8,660 nucleotides of DNA from an uncultured Collinsella sp. (GTDB lineage Bacteria; Actinomycetota; Coriobacteriia; Coriobacteriales; Coriobacteriaceae). The DNA lies in assembly GCA_900554595.1 (NCBI GenBank), contig USHZ01000083.1, positions 1 through 8,660 on the forward strand. The letters run 5' to 3'. This document shows positions 1 to 6,746 of the stretch, one piece after another (the stretch's first letter is position 1; every line of letters begins with the position of its first letter). The position numbers and the translations under genes were made by a program. A model generated the notes under the pieces. It made no database searches. It was not told the origin of the DNA and worked only from the letters and a program-made list of their open reading frames with translations.

Positions 1-798
1 GTCAACCGAAAGGATCGCGTCGCCGCCCTCGATTCCCGCCGAGGCGGCAATCGAGCCTTCGTCAACCTGGCCGATCACATTGGTATCCACCGGCACCGTG
101 ACACCGGCGATGGAATAGATGCTCATAAGGAGTAAAAAGCCCGTCAGGATATTGACGATAATGCCCGCAAGCAGCATAAAGGCACGCTTGACAAAGCCCT
201 GGCCCAAATAGGTGTGAGAGCGCTCGCGTGCAAGGAATTCGGCCTCGCCGCACGGCAGTTCCCATACATCGCCCTCGGCAGTCGCATGCTCGCGATCGAA
301 CCGACGGCCGTCAAAGGTGGTATAACCCGCCGCGTCGCGCGGCAGGGTCTGGTACTTGGTGGGATAGTAACTAGGCGAAGGCTTTTCCCCTTCTTCGTAC
401 CAGGGAGCGATGGAGCCCCAGCCCAACAGCAAAGCACAGGCCTCGAGCACATCCTCCTCGGAAAGCTCAAGCTCGACGGCAAGATCGGCCACCGTCACAC
501 GGCCGTGGCGATAGATGGCCGCAAGCACGCGGTCGGCGCACGAAACGTCGGTCGGATCCATGCCGCAAATGGCAGCATAGCCACCCAGCAGCAGCGGCGT
601 CACGCCAAACTTGGTTCCAATGCGACGCGATGTGTGATGGATATCAAAGCGGCACGGCAGGCCCAAGAAGAACTCAGTAACGCGGACGCCGCAGGCACGC
701 GCCGCCAAAAAGTGGCCGCCCTCGTGCAAAAACACGAGGACGGAAAGCATCAGCAGGCCCCAAAAGACCGATGAGAGAACGCTCAGAACAGTATCCAT
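1..798 (-). CDS. rseP: RseP/RasP-like site-2 protease (M50), partial, with an inserted domain
   Basis: This is a membrane-embedded zinc metalloprotease of the M50 family, which cleaves transmembrane substrates within the membrane. The frame is open from ATG at 798 to the window edge: 266 codons with no stop, so the C-terminus is missing. Residues 5-24 form a hydrophobic helix running into the zinc motif HEGGH (25-29). A GTKFGVTPLLLGGY stretch (60-73) matches the conserved segment after the first helix. Residues 206-235 form a second hydrophobic helix around LAGIIVNIL, and a PDZ domain appears to begin near 241. Between Gly73 and residue 203 lies an insertion of about 110 residues that classical family members lack. 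It includes a winged-helix-like stretch (about 88-135) followed by a Tyr/Pro- and charge-rich linker. The gene lies 25 nt after dxr, in the usual place for rseP. The start is not certain: the nearest AAGGA is 15 nt upstream of the ATG, and an in-frame TTG at 813 touches it. The family call is firm. Substrates are unknown. Confidence 0.9.
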   Translation of the reverse strand, partial: MDTVLSVLSSVFWGLLMLSVLVFLHEGGHFLAARACGVRVTEFFLGLPCRFDIHHTSRRIGTKFGVTPLLLGGYAAICGMDPTDVSCADRVLAAIYRHGRVTVADLAVELELSEEDVLEACALLLGWGSIAPWYEEGEKPSPSYYPTKYQTLPRDAAGYTTFDGRRFDREHATAEGDVWELPCGEAEFLARERSHTYLGQGFVKRAFMLLAGIIVNILTGFLLLMSIYSIAGVTVPVDTNVIGQVDEGSIAASAGIEGGDAILSVD

Positions 799-823
799 AA
801 AACGAAAAAGCAATCCTTATGGG

Positions 824-2011
824 TTAAGAACGGGTTGCGGCGAGCACCTGCGCGGCCTTTTCACGCGCCCACGCATCGATGTCGCGAAGCTGTTCAAACG
901 AATCGACTGCCTGCACATCGTGAGCATCCATGCAGGATTCCACAATGCGATCGATATCGGTAAAGCTGCAGTCATCATGCAGGAAGGCATCGACGGCGAC
1001 CTCGTTGGCGGCATTGAGCACGCATGGCATGGTGCCGCCCGTTTTGCCGGCACGTTCGGCCAGCGCAAGGCAGCGGAAGGTATCCATATCGGCCGCGTCA
1101 AAGGTAAGCTGCCCTAGCTCGCGGAAATCAATACGCGGAGCCGGCGTATCCCAACGCTCGGGATACGAGAAGGCAAACTGGATGGGAATGCGCATGTCGG
1201 AGGCGCCGAGATGCGCCATCACAGATCCGTCGGCAAACTCGACCATGGAGTGAATCTTAGACTGGCGCTGCACGACCACGTTAATGAAATCAAGATCGCA
1301 GCCAAACAGATGCATGGCCTCGATACGCTCCAGACCTTTGTTCATGAGGGTGGCGGAGTCAATCGTGATCTTGGCACCCATAGCCCACGTGGGATGCGCC
1401 AGGGCATCGGCGCGCGTCACGCGATCGAGCTCATCACGCGTGCGGCCAAAGAACGGGCCACCCGAGCAGGTAAGCCAAATGCAGTGAGCCTCGCGCGGAT
1501 TTTCGCCCAGATAGCACTGGTAGATGGCGGAATGCTCGGAGTCGACCGGGATAAGCTGGCCCGGCTGCGCCAACGGCATAAGCAGATCGCCACCGACGAC
1601 GAGCGACTCCTTGTTGGCCAGAGCAAGACGCTTGTTCGAGGACAGAGCAGCATGGCTCGCCTCGAGACCGGCAGCGCCCACGATAGCCACGAGCACGCAG
1701 TCGACATCATAGCGGCATGCGAGCTCACACACGGCCTGCGCCCCAACGCCGAGCTCCGTGCCCTCGGGCAGTTCCTGGAGCACAGCGTCGGCGCCATGGG
1801 AGGCGTCCGCCACGGCGACCGCCGGAACCGAGAACTCACGGGCAGCGGCAACGAGCTCGGAGGTGCTGGAGTTAACGGACAGCGCCGTCACCTGCAGGCG
1901 ATCGGTATGCTGACGGCACACGTCGAGCGCCTGAGTGCCGATAGAGCCCGTACAGCCCAGAATGGCAACACGAAGACGCCCATCGGGACCGTAGGTGTTC
2001 TGATAAGCCAT
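824..2011 (-). CDS. dxr: 1-deoxy-D-xylulose 5-phosphate reductoisomerase
   Basis: This cytosolic enzyme converts DXP to 2-C-methyl-D-erythritol 4-phosphate with NADPH, the committed step of the MEP isoprenoid pathway. At 395 aa it is full length for the family. The NADPH-binding loop GCTGSIG is at 19-25. LANKESLV (131-138) and PVDSEH (155-160) follow, with metal ligands Asp157 and Glu159, and the third ligand, Glu228, is in MNKGLE. SGGPF, HPTWAMG and the IHSMV histidine are present, and the C-terminal helical domain carries ALNAANEVAV-type residues (here VLNAANEVAV). One oddity is that the usual HPQS before IHSMV reads QRQS. The ATG shares one base with the cdsA stop (TAATG), so translation is probably coupled, with only a modest G-rich Shine-Dalgarno upstream. 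The product supplies precursors for UppS, encoded two genes upstream. Confidence 0.97.
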   Translation of the reverse strand: MAYQNTYGPDGRLRVAILGCTGSIGTQALDVCRQHTDRLQVTALSVNSSTSELVAAAREFSVPAVAVADASHGADAVLQELPEGTELGVGAQAVCELACRYDVDCVLVAIVGAAGLEASHAALSSNKRLALANKESLVVGGDLLMPLAQPGQLIPVDSEHSAIYQCYLGENPREAHCIWLTCSGGPFFGRTRDELDRVTRADALAHPTWAMGAKITIDSATLMNKGLERIEAMHLFGCDLDFINVVVQRQSKIHSMVEFADGSVMAHLGASDMRIPIQFAFSYPERWDTPAPRIDFRELGQLTFDAADMDTFRCLALAERAGKTGGTMPCVLNAANEVAVDAFLHDDCSFTDIDRIVESCMDAHDVQAVDSFEQLRDIDAWAREKAAQVLAATRS

Positions 2012-2925
2012 TACAGCACGCCCCCGATCATCAACAGCAGCTGTGCGGTAATGCAGCCAAAGATGAGCGAATCGCTGCGGTCGAGCATGCCGCCGTGGCC
2101 CGGGATGAGATTGCCGGAATCTTTAACGCCCACACCGCGCTTGATGCGCGACTCGATGAGGTCGCCGATAACGCCCAGGATGGAGACGACCACGCCGCAC
2201 AGCAGTGCATAGGGCAGGCTCAGCTTGTAGAAGTGCGTCGCCCACAGGATGAGCCAGATCAAGACAGAGCCCAAAATGCCGCCGACAAAGCCTTCCCAGC
2301 TCTTTTTGGGAGAGATCTTGGGAACCATCTTATGTTTACCGATGCGGCTGCCCACGATGTAGGCAAACGAGTCGGAGACCCAAAGGGATGCGCAAACGCC
2401 CACCGAAAGCAGGGCGCCTGCAAAACCGGGCACGGCATCGCGCAGCAGCACGATAGCCGACAGCATAAAACCAGTGTAGATTGGGCCCATGAGCGTCACG
2501 GCAATGTCGGAGATGCGAGTGCGCGGAGACCAGACATACCAAATACCAACCGCAAGCATCAAAGCGAACAGCAGGGCGTTCAACAGCAGCGAATCGCCCA
2601 GTGCCGAGAGCGGAAAGAGCACGGCGGCAGCGATTCCAAGGCGCTCGTTGGCAACCTTGCCATCGAGCCTCGTCATGCGGAAGAACTCATAGCAGCACAG
2701 ACCGCTCATGACGGACACGAAGATGGCCGTGGGAACAATACCCAAAACCAGGCACAGGATAAAGACAACGGCATAGACGATACCGGCGGCGGCACGGGTG
2801 ATAAAGCCCGCCAGCCACGAACCGGAGCTGCCCTTCGCTGTAGGCGCTCCTGCAGTGGCAGCCTTACGCGCAGGCCTCGCGGAAGTAGGAGCCTTGGGAG
2901 CGGATGCCTTGGGACGTTCGGACAC
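2011..2925 (-). CDS. cdsA: Phosphatidate cytidylyltransferase (CDP-diglyceride synthase)
   Basis: This integral membrane enzyme makes CDP-diacylglycerol from CTP and phosphatidic acid, the branch point for phospholipid synthesis. The 304-aa protein has about eight hydrophobic segments from residue 41 on. SDSFAYIVGSRIGKHK (184-199) is followed by ISPKKSWEG (204-212). The C-terminal family signature runs from Ser259 to Asp285: SRIKR, then KDSGNLIPGHGGMLDRSD. It fits the known pattern except for Ser at the usual hydrophobic position in DR-x-D. Residues 1-38 are a hydrophilic Ala/Pro/Lys-rich tail with no family counterpart that I recognise, probably disordered and cytoplasmic. The start is GTG at 2925. 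It is supported by AGGAGG seven nt upstream, lying inside the end of uppS; the gap to the uppS stop is two nt. The stop overlaps the dxr start. Confidence 0.96.
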   Translation of the reverse strand: MSERPKASAPKAPTSARPARKAATAGAPTAKGSSGSWLAGFITRAAAGIVYAVVFILCLVLGIVPTAIFVSVMSGLCCYEFFRMTRLDGKVANERLGIAAAVLFPLSALGDSLLLNALLFALMLAVGIWYVWSPRTRISDIAVTLMGPIYTGFMLSAIVLLRDAVPGFAGALLSVGVCASLWVSDSFAYIVGSRIGKHKMVPKISPKKSWEGFVGGILGSVLIWLILWATHFYKLSLPYALLCGVVVSILGVIGDLIESRIKRGVGVKDSGNLIPGHGGMLDRSDSLIFGCITAQLLLMIGGVL

Positions 2926-2927
2926 GA

Positions 2928-3722
2928 TTAAGCCTCCTCGGTCTTACTCAGTCCACCAAACCTACGGTCGCGCCCCTGGTAGGCCAAAATGGCGTCGACA
3001 AGGCCCCAACGATCAAAGTCGGGCCAATAGGTATCGGTAACATAGAACTCGGAATAGGCGACCTGCCACAACAGGTAGTTCGAAAGACGCAACTCGCCAG
3101 AAGTGCGAATCACGAGCTCCGGATCGGGAAGACCGGAGGTGTACAGGTGCGAAGCAACCATATCATCGTCGATAGCGGCGGGATCGATCTTTCCAGCGGC
3201 GGCATCAAGTGCGATCTGGCGGACAGCACGGGTGATCTCGGCACGGGCACCGTAGTTGACGGCCAGCGCTAGCGTCATACCGGTATGGTCGGCGCACTCG
3301 GCAAGGCCGCGCTCAAAGACGTCGCGGGTCTTCTTGGGCAGCGCGGAAATATCGCCCAAAAAGACAACGCGAACGTTCTCGCGCTTAAGCAGCGGCAGCT
3401 CATCGATAAACGTTTTGGCAAACAGGTGCATCAGAACGTTGACTTCGTGCTGCGGGCGATTCCAGTTTTCGGTCGAAAACGCATAGGCCGAAAGCACGTC
3501 GACGCCCAGGCGCACGCAGGCGGTAATGATCTCGCGCAGCGAGACGATGCCAGCCTTGTGGCCTTCGGTGCGGGCAAGACCGCGCGCCGTGGCCCAACGG
3601 CCGTTGCCGTCCATGATGCACGAAATATGGTGCGGAATGTTATTGAGGTCAAGGTCGGAAAAACCGACGCCCGCAGGGGCGTCGGCAAAGTACTCGACCA
3701 GTTTATGCTCGTCGTATTGCAC
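2928..3722 (-). CDS. uppS: Isoprenyl transferase (undecaprenyl diphosphate synthase)
   Basis: This is a cis-prenyltransferase that condenses isopentenyl diphosphate onto farnesyl diphosphate to make the C55 lipid carrier for peptidoglycan and other wall polymers. The 264-aa sequence shows IMDGNGRW (36-43) with catalytic Asp38, then GHKAG (54-58), AFSTENWNRP (81-90), and RTSGE (206-210) followed by RLSNYLLWQVAYSE. RRFGG lies near the C-terminus. All active-site motifs of the family are intact. Residues 1-29 form a mildly acidic N-terminal extension before the core. The start is GTG at 3722, one nt after the frr stop, with GGAG seven nt upstream. Chain length cannot be proven from sequence; a shorter-chain Z-prenyl synthase is possible, but the operon position favours UppS. 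Confidence 0.96.
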   Translation of the reverse strand: MQYDEHKLVEYFADAPAGVGFSDLDLNNIPHHISCIMDGNGRWATARGLARTEGHKAGIVSLREIITACVRLGVDVLSAYAFSTENWNRPQHEVNVLMHLFAKTFIDELPLLKRENVRVVFLGDISALPKKTRDVFERGLAECADHTGMTLALAVNYGARAEITRAVRQIALDAAAGKIDPAAIDDDMVASHLYTSGLPDPELVIRTSGELRLSNYLLWQVAYSEFYVTDTYWPDFDRWGLVDAILAYQGRDRRFGGLSKTEEA

Positions 3723-3723
3723 C

Positions 3724-4260
3724 TTAGATCTCCATGACCTCGGCTTCTTTTTCCTTCAGAAGCTCCTCGACCTTGGCGACATACTCATCGGTATGCTTCT
3801 GGACCTTGGCCTGCTCGCGACGGACATCGTCCTCGGTGAGCTCCTCGTCGCGCTCGAGCTTGTTGTTAAAGTCGCGGCGGATGTTGCGGATGGAGACCTT
3901 GGCCTGCTCGGCGTACTCGCGGCACTCCTTAACGAGCTCGCGACGACGCTCCTCGGTGGGAGCCGGGAACGGCAGACGTACGACGGTACCATCGGAGTTG
4001 GGGGTAATGCCCAGGTCGGAGGCACTGATGGCCTTGACGATGGCATTAATGAGCGCCTTATCCCACGGCTCAATAAGCAGCATGTGGGCCTCGGGGGTCT
4101 TAACGGCGGCAACCTGCGTAACGGGCGTGGGAACACCGTAGTAGTCGACGGTGATGTCGGACAGAATGTTGGCGTTAGCGCGGCCAGTGCGAACCTTGGA
4201 GAAGTTGTGCTTAAGGGACTCGAGTGACTTATCCATGTGGGCGGTAATGTTCTCTGCCAT
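3724..4260 (-). CDS. frr: Ribosome recycling factor
   Basis: RRF works with EF-G to split the post-termination ribosome and free mRNA and tRNA. The protein is 178 aa, slightly shorter than the usual 185, with the difference at the N-terminus. Family landmarks are KVRTGRANANIL (about 22-33), the DYYGVPTPV turn into domain II, ASDLGITPNSDG, and RLPFPAPTEERRREL. The long C-terminal helix has the REYAEQAKVSIRNIRRD segment, including the conserved arginines that touch 23S rRNA. The ATG at 4260 has AGGAGG seven nt upstream and sits two nt after the pyrH stop, so the two are co-transcribed and probably translationally coupled. The pyrH-frr pair is widely conserved in bacteria. Confidence 0.98.
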   Translation of the reverse strand: MAENITAHMDKSLESLKHNFSKVRTGRANANILSDITVDYYGVPTPVTQVAAVKTPEAHMLLIEPWDKALINAIVKAISASDLGITPNSDGTVVRLPFPAPTEERRRELVKECREYAEQAKVSIRNIRRDFNNKLERDEELTEDDVRREQAKVQKHTDEYVAKVEELLKEKEAEVMEI

Positions 4261-4262
4261 GC

Positions 4263-4985
4263 TTAATCCTCCTGATAGACGAGCGTGCCGACGGGCTCAC
4301 CCGCGAGCGCGCACTTGACGGTGTCCTCGCCATCGATGTTGAGGACCAAAATGGGCATACGATTGTCCTGGCAAAGAGCCGTAGCCGTGGAATCCATAAC
4401 CTGCAGGCCGCGAACGAGCACCTCGTGATAGGTGATCTTGTCAAAGCGGACGGCGTCGGCGCACTTGACGGGATCCTTGTCGTAGATGCCATCAACCTTG
4501 GTGGCTTTAATCAGAATCTCGGCACCGATCTCGCAGGCGCGGAGGGCCGCGGCGGTATCAGTCGTAAAGTACGGATTGCCCGATCCGGCGGCAAAGATAA
4601 CGACGTTGCCCTTGGACAGGTGGTTGATAGCGCGACGGCGAATATAGGGCTCGCAAATCTCGTTCATCTGGATAGCGCTCATTACACGGCAGGGAACATC
4701 GTTGTGCTCGAAGGCATCCTGCAGGGCAAGCGCGTTCATAACAGTAGCGAGCATGCCCATGTAATCGGCCTGGGCGCGGTCCATACCACCGGCGGCGCCA
4801 GCCATGCCGCGGAAAATGTTGCCGCCGCCGACAACGACGCCGACCTCATGACCAACGGCGAGCAGCTCCTTGACCTGCTTGGCAAGATGATCGGTAACCT
4901 TGGGGTCGATGCCGTAGCTGCCATCGCCCATCAGCGCTTCGCCAGAGAGCTTCAGAAGCACGCGTTTATATCGGATGTCGGACAA
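4263..4985 (-). CDS. pyrH: UMP kinase
   Basis: Bacterial UMP kinase, of the amino acid kinase fold, phosphorylates UMP to UDP in pyrimidine nucleotide synthesis. It is usually a hexamer regulated by GTP and UTP. The 240-aa protein is full length, with KLSGEA (12-17), VGGGNIFRG (52-60), the DRAQADYMGMLATVMNAL stretch (69-86), AAGSGNPYFTTDTAAALRA (132-150) and KATKVDGIYDKDP (160-172). The last two segments form the nucleotide sites. The start is TTG at 4985, chosen because AAAGGAGG lies exactly six nt upstream and the protein begins at the expected SDIRYKRVLLKLSGE. It is the first gene of the downstream group, separated from tsf by a terminator. Confidence 0.98.
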   Translation of the reverse strand: MSDIRYKRVLLKLSGEALMGDGSYGIDPKVTDHLAKQVKELLAVGHEVGVVVGGGNIFRGMAGAAGGMDRAQADYMGMLATVMNALALQDAFEHNDVPCRVMSAIQMNEICEPYIRRRAINHLSKGNVVIFAAGSGNPYFTTDTAAALRACEIGAEILIKATKVDGIYDKDPVKCADAVRFDKITYHEVLVRGLQVMDSTATALCQDNRMPILVLNIDGEDTVKCALAGEPVGTLVYQED

Positions 4986-4991
4986 AGCGAT

Positions 4992-4999
4992 CCTCCTTT
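4992..4999 (-). promoter_or_regulatory. Strong ribosome binding site of pyrH
   Basis: AAAGGAGG on the minus strand, six nt before the TTG at 4985. This near-perfect anti-16S match fixes the unusual start codon of pyrH and may offset weaker initiation at TTG. Confidence 0.85.
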
Positions 5000-5014
5000 A
5001 ATTAGACTCACAAC

Positions 5015-5023
5015 ATAATATCA
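5015..5023 (-). promoter_or_regulatory. Candidate extended -10 promoter upstream of pyrH
   Basis: The minus strand reads TGATATTAT, an extended -10 element (TG-N-TATTAT) in the short AT-rich gap between the tsf terminator and pyrH. I see no convincing -35 at 16-18 nt. If used, transcription would start near 5008 with a leader of about 20 nt. The alternative is that pyrH depends on readthrough of the terminator. This is a weak call based on one hexamer and its position. Confidence 0.35.
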
Positions 5024-5043
5024 AAGGCTCAACGGGGAGCCAT

Positions 5044-5079
5044 GAAAAAGCAGGCTGTGAGTAAAACCCACAGCCTGCT
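5044..5079 (-). terminator. Intrinsic terminator after tsf
   Basis: On the minus strand an 11-bp perfect stem (AGCAGGCTGTG/CACAGCCTGCT; arms 5079-5069 and 5059-5049) closes a nine-nt loop and runs straight into TTTT (T5 counting the last stem base). It starts 24 nt after the tsf stop. This is a textbook rho-independent terminator that ends the rpsB-tsf unit before pyrH. Confidence 0.93.
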
Positions 5080-5102
5080 CATTACCAGCTACAAGAGCTT
5101 AT

Positions 5103-5972
5103 TTACTCGCCACGGACCAGACGGTCAAAGGCAACGACGGTAATGGTGTCGCCGAGCTCCTTGGAGACCTGCTCAGCGTACTTCTTGATGGTGAGGGAGC
5201 TGTCCTTGATGAACTCCTGCTCGGTGAGCACGGACTGCTTGTAGAACTTCTCCAGACGGCCAACAGCCATCTTCTCCTGGATAGCCTCGGGCTTGCCGGA
5301 CTCGGCAGCCTGAGCCATGTAGATCTGCTTCTCGTGCTCGACGGTCTCGGCCGGAACCTGATCGCGGGTAGCGCAGATCGGGGCGACAGCGGCAACCTGA
5401 AGGGCAACGTCGTGAGCAAAGGTCTTGAAGGACTCAGCCTGAGCGGTCTCGGCCTTCTCGAAAGCGAACTCAACGAGGACGCCGATCTTACCACCCATGT
5501 GGATGTAAGAAGCGAGAGCGCCGTTCTCGGCCTTGCGGGCGGCGAAACGGGAGATCTTCATGTTCTCGCCCATGATGTGAATCATCTCGGTGAGCTCGGA
5601 GGAAACGGTCTCCTCGCCCATCGGCTTCTCGAGCAGAGCGTCGACGTCAGCAGGCTCGGTGGTAGCGACAACCTCAGCGACCTTGGAAGCAAAGCCGGTG
5701 AACTTGGCGTTGGAGCCGACGAAGTCGGTCTCGCAGGAGAGCTCGAGCAGAGCGCCGGTCTTGCCGTCCTCGGAGACGAACGCGGCGACAGCGCCCTCGT
5801 TGGTCTCACGGCCAGCCTTCTTGGCAGCCTTGGCGAGGCCGTTCTTGCGCAGAACGTCGACAGCGGCGTCCATGTCGCCGTCAGCCTCGACGAGAGCCTT
5901 CTTGCACTCCATCATCGGGGAGTCGGTCATCTCGCGGAGCTGCTTGACCATAGCGGCGGTAATCTGGGCCAT
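5103..5972 (-). CDS. tsf: Translation elongation factor Ts
   Basis: EF-Ts is the nucleotide exchange factor that releases GDP from EF-Tu. With the start chosen here it is 289 aa, typical for the long form. Residues 1-55 form the UBA-like N-terminal domain, with LREMTDSPMMECKKAL at 12-27 (TDSP replaces the commoner TGAG/TGAP). SCETDFVGSN (79-88) holds the TDFV motif that contacts EF-Tu, followed by two alpha/beta core subdomains including HDVALQVAAVAP. I chose ATG at 5972 because AAAGGA lies six nt upstream and the product begins MAQITAAMVK. The frame opens five codons earlier at a TTG that overlaps this Shine-Dalgarno, so that start is unlikely. It is 45 nt downstream of rpsB, forming the usual rpsB-tsf pair, with a strong terminator after it. 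Confidence 0.98.
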   Translation of the reverse strand: MAQITAAMVKQLREMTDSPMMECKKALVEADGDMDAAVDVLRKNGLAKAAKKAGRETNEGAVAAFVSEDGKTGALLELSCETDFVGSNAKFTGFASKVAEVVATTEPADVDALLEKPMGEETVSSELTEMIHIMGENMKISRFAARKAENGALASYIHMGGKIGVLVEFAFEKAETAQAESFKTFAHDVALQVAAVAPICATRDQVPAETVEHEKQIYMAQAAESGKPEAIQEKMAVGRLEKFYKQSVLTEQEFIKDSSLTIKKYAEQVSKELGDTITVVAFDRLVRGE

Positions 5973-6017
5973 TGTGGTTCCTTTCAAAGAGATGAAAAAG
6001 AATTAACTAAGACTGAT

Positions 6018-6746
6018 TTACTCGGCCTTGGGCTCAGCGGCCATCTCGGCCTCGGAGACCTGCTCCTTGCCGGAGCCAGCGAGGCAGGCGTCAGCCATGA
6101 GCTCGCACATAAGGGTGACAGCGGAGATAGCGTCATCGTTGCAGGGGATGCCGTACTCGACCTCATCGGGATCGGAGTTGGTGTCGATCAGAGCGACGAC
6201 GGGGATGTTCAGGCGCTGGGCCTCCTTGATGGCGTTCTCCTCGCGCTTGGTGTCGATAACGAAGAGAGCCTGGGGCAGACCCTTCATGTCGCGGGCGCCA
6301 CCGAGGTTGGTCTGGAGCTTGGTGAGCTCCTTGCCGAGCACAGCCTGCTCCTTCTTGGGCAGAACAGCCATGCGGCCGTCCTCGACCATGGCCTCGAGCT
6401 CCTCCATGCGGTTGATGCGGGAGCGGATGGTGACGAAGTTGGTCAGCATGCCGCCGAGCCAACGCTGGTTGATATAAGGCATGTTGGCGCGCTCAGCGGC
6501 GTTCTTGACGGCCTCCTGAGCCTGCTTCTTGGTGCCGACGAACAGCACGTTGCCGCCCTTGGCGACGTTCTTGACAAAGGTGTAGGCCTGGTCGGCGTCG
6601 AGGATGGTCTGCTTGAGGTCGAGGATGTAGATGCCGTTGCGCTCACCGAAGATGAACGGCTTCATCTTGGGGTTCCAGCGACGGGTCTGGTGACCGAAGT
6701 GGCAGCCGGCCTCGAGCAGGGTGCGGATATTAATCTTGGTAGCCAT
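6018..6746 (-). CDS. rpsB: 30S ribosomal protein S2
   Basis: S2 is a late-assembling small-subunit protein that bridges head and body and is needed for S1 binding in organisms that have S1. The 242-aa protein shows the conserved AGCHFGHQTRRWNPKMKPFI (13-32), then FGERNGIYILDLKQT, LFVGTKKQAQ, NQRWLGGMLTNF (93-104), an extended helical hairpin (about 106-160), and IDTNSDPDEVEYGIPCNDDA. The C-terminal tail is acidic and Glu/Ala-rich, as is common. ATG at 6746 has AGGAGG six nt upstream. The gene follows a strong promoter and a leader of about 130 nt that may carry autoregulation. tsf follows with no terminator between them. Confidence 0.98.
   Translation of the reverse strand: MATKINIRTLLEAGCHFGHQTRRWNPKMKPFIFGERNGIYILDLKQTILDADQAYTFVKNVAKGGNVLFVGTKKQAQEAVKNAAERANMPYINQRWLGGMLTNFVTIRSRINRMEELEAMVEDGRMAVLPKKEQAVLGKELTKLQTNLGGARDMKGLPQALFVIDTKREENAIKEAQRLNIPVVALIDTNSDPDEVEYGIPCNDDAISAVTLMCELMADACLAGSGKEQVSEAEMAAEPKAE

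Noticed and set aside
214..774. 186-codon plus-strand frame at the left end
   Set aside because: It is the reverse shadow of the RseP-like protease, whose minus-strand frame has the zinc motif and membrane helices. That real gene is open to the window edge.
1211..2212. 333-codon open frame on the plus strand opposite dxr and cdsA
   Set aside because: It runs antisense through two conserved enzymes and has no recognisable domain; long reverse frames are common in GC-rich coding DNA.
5973..5987. Alternative tsf start at an upstream TTG (five codons longer)
   Set aside because: The TTG lies next to and overlaps the purine-rich Shine-Dalgarno that is ideally spaced for ATG 5972, and EF-Ts proteins normally begin MA-IT-A-VK.
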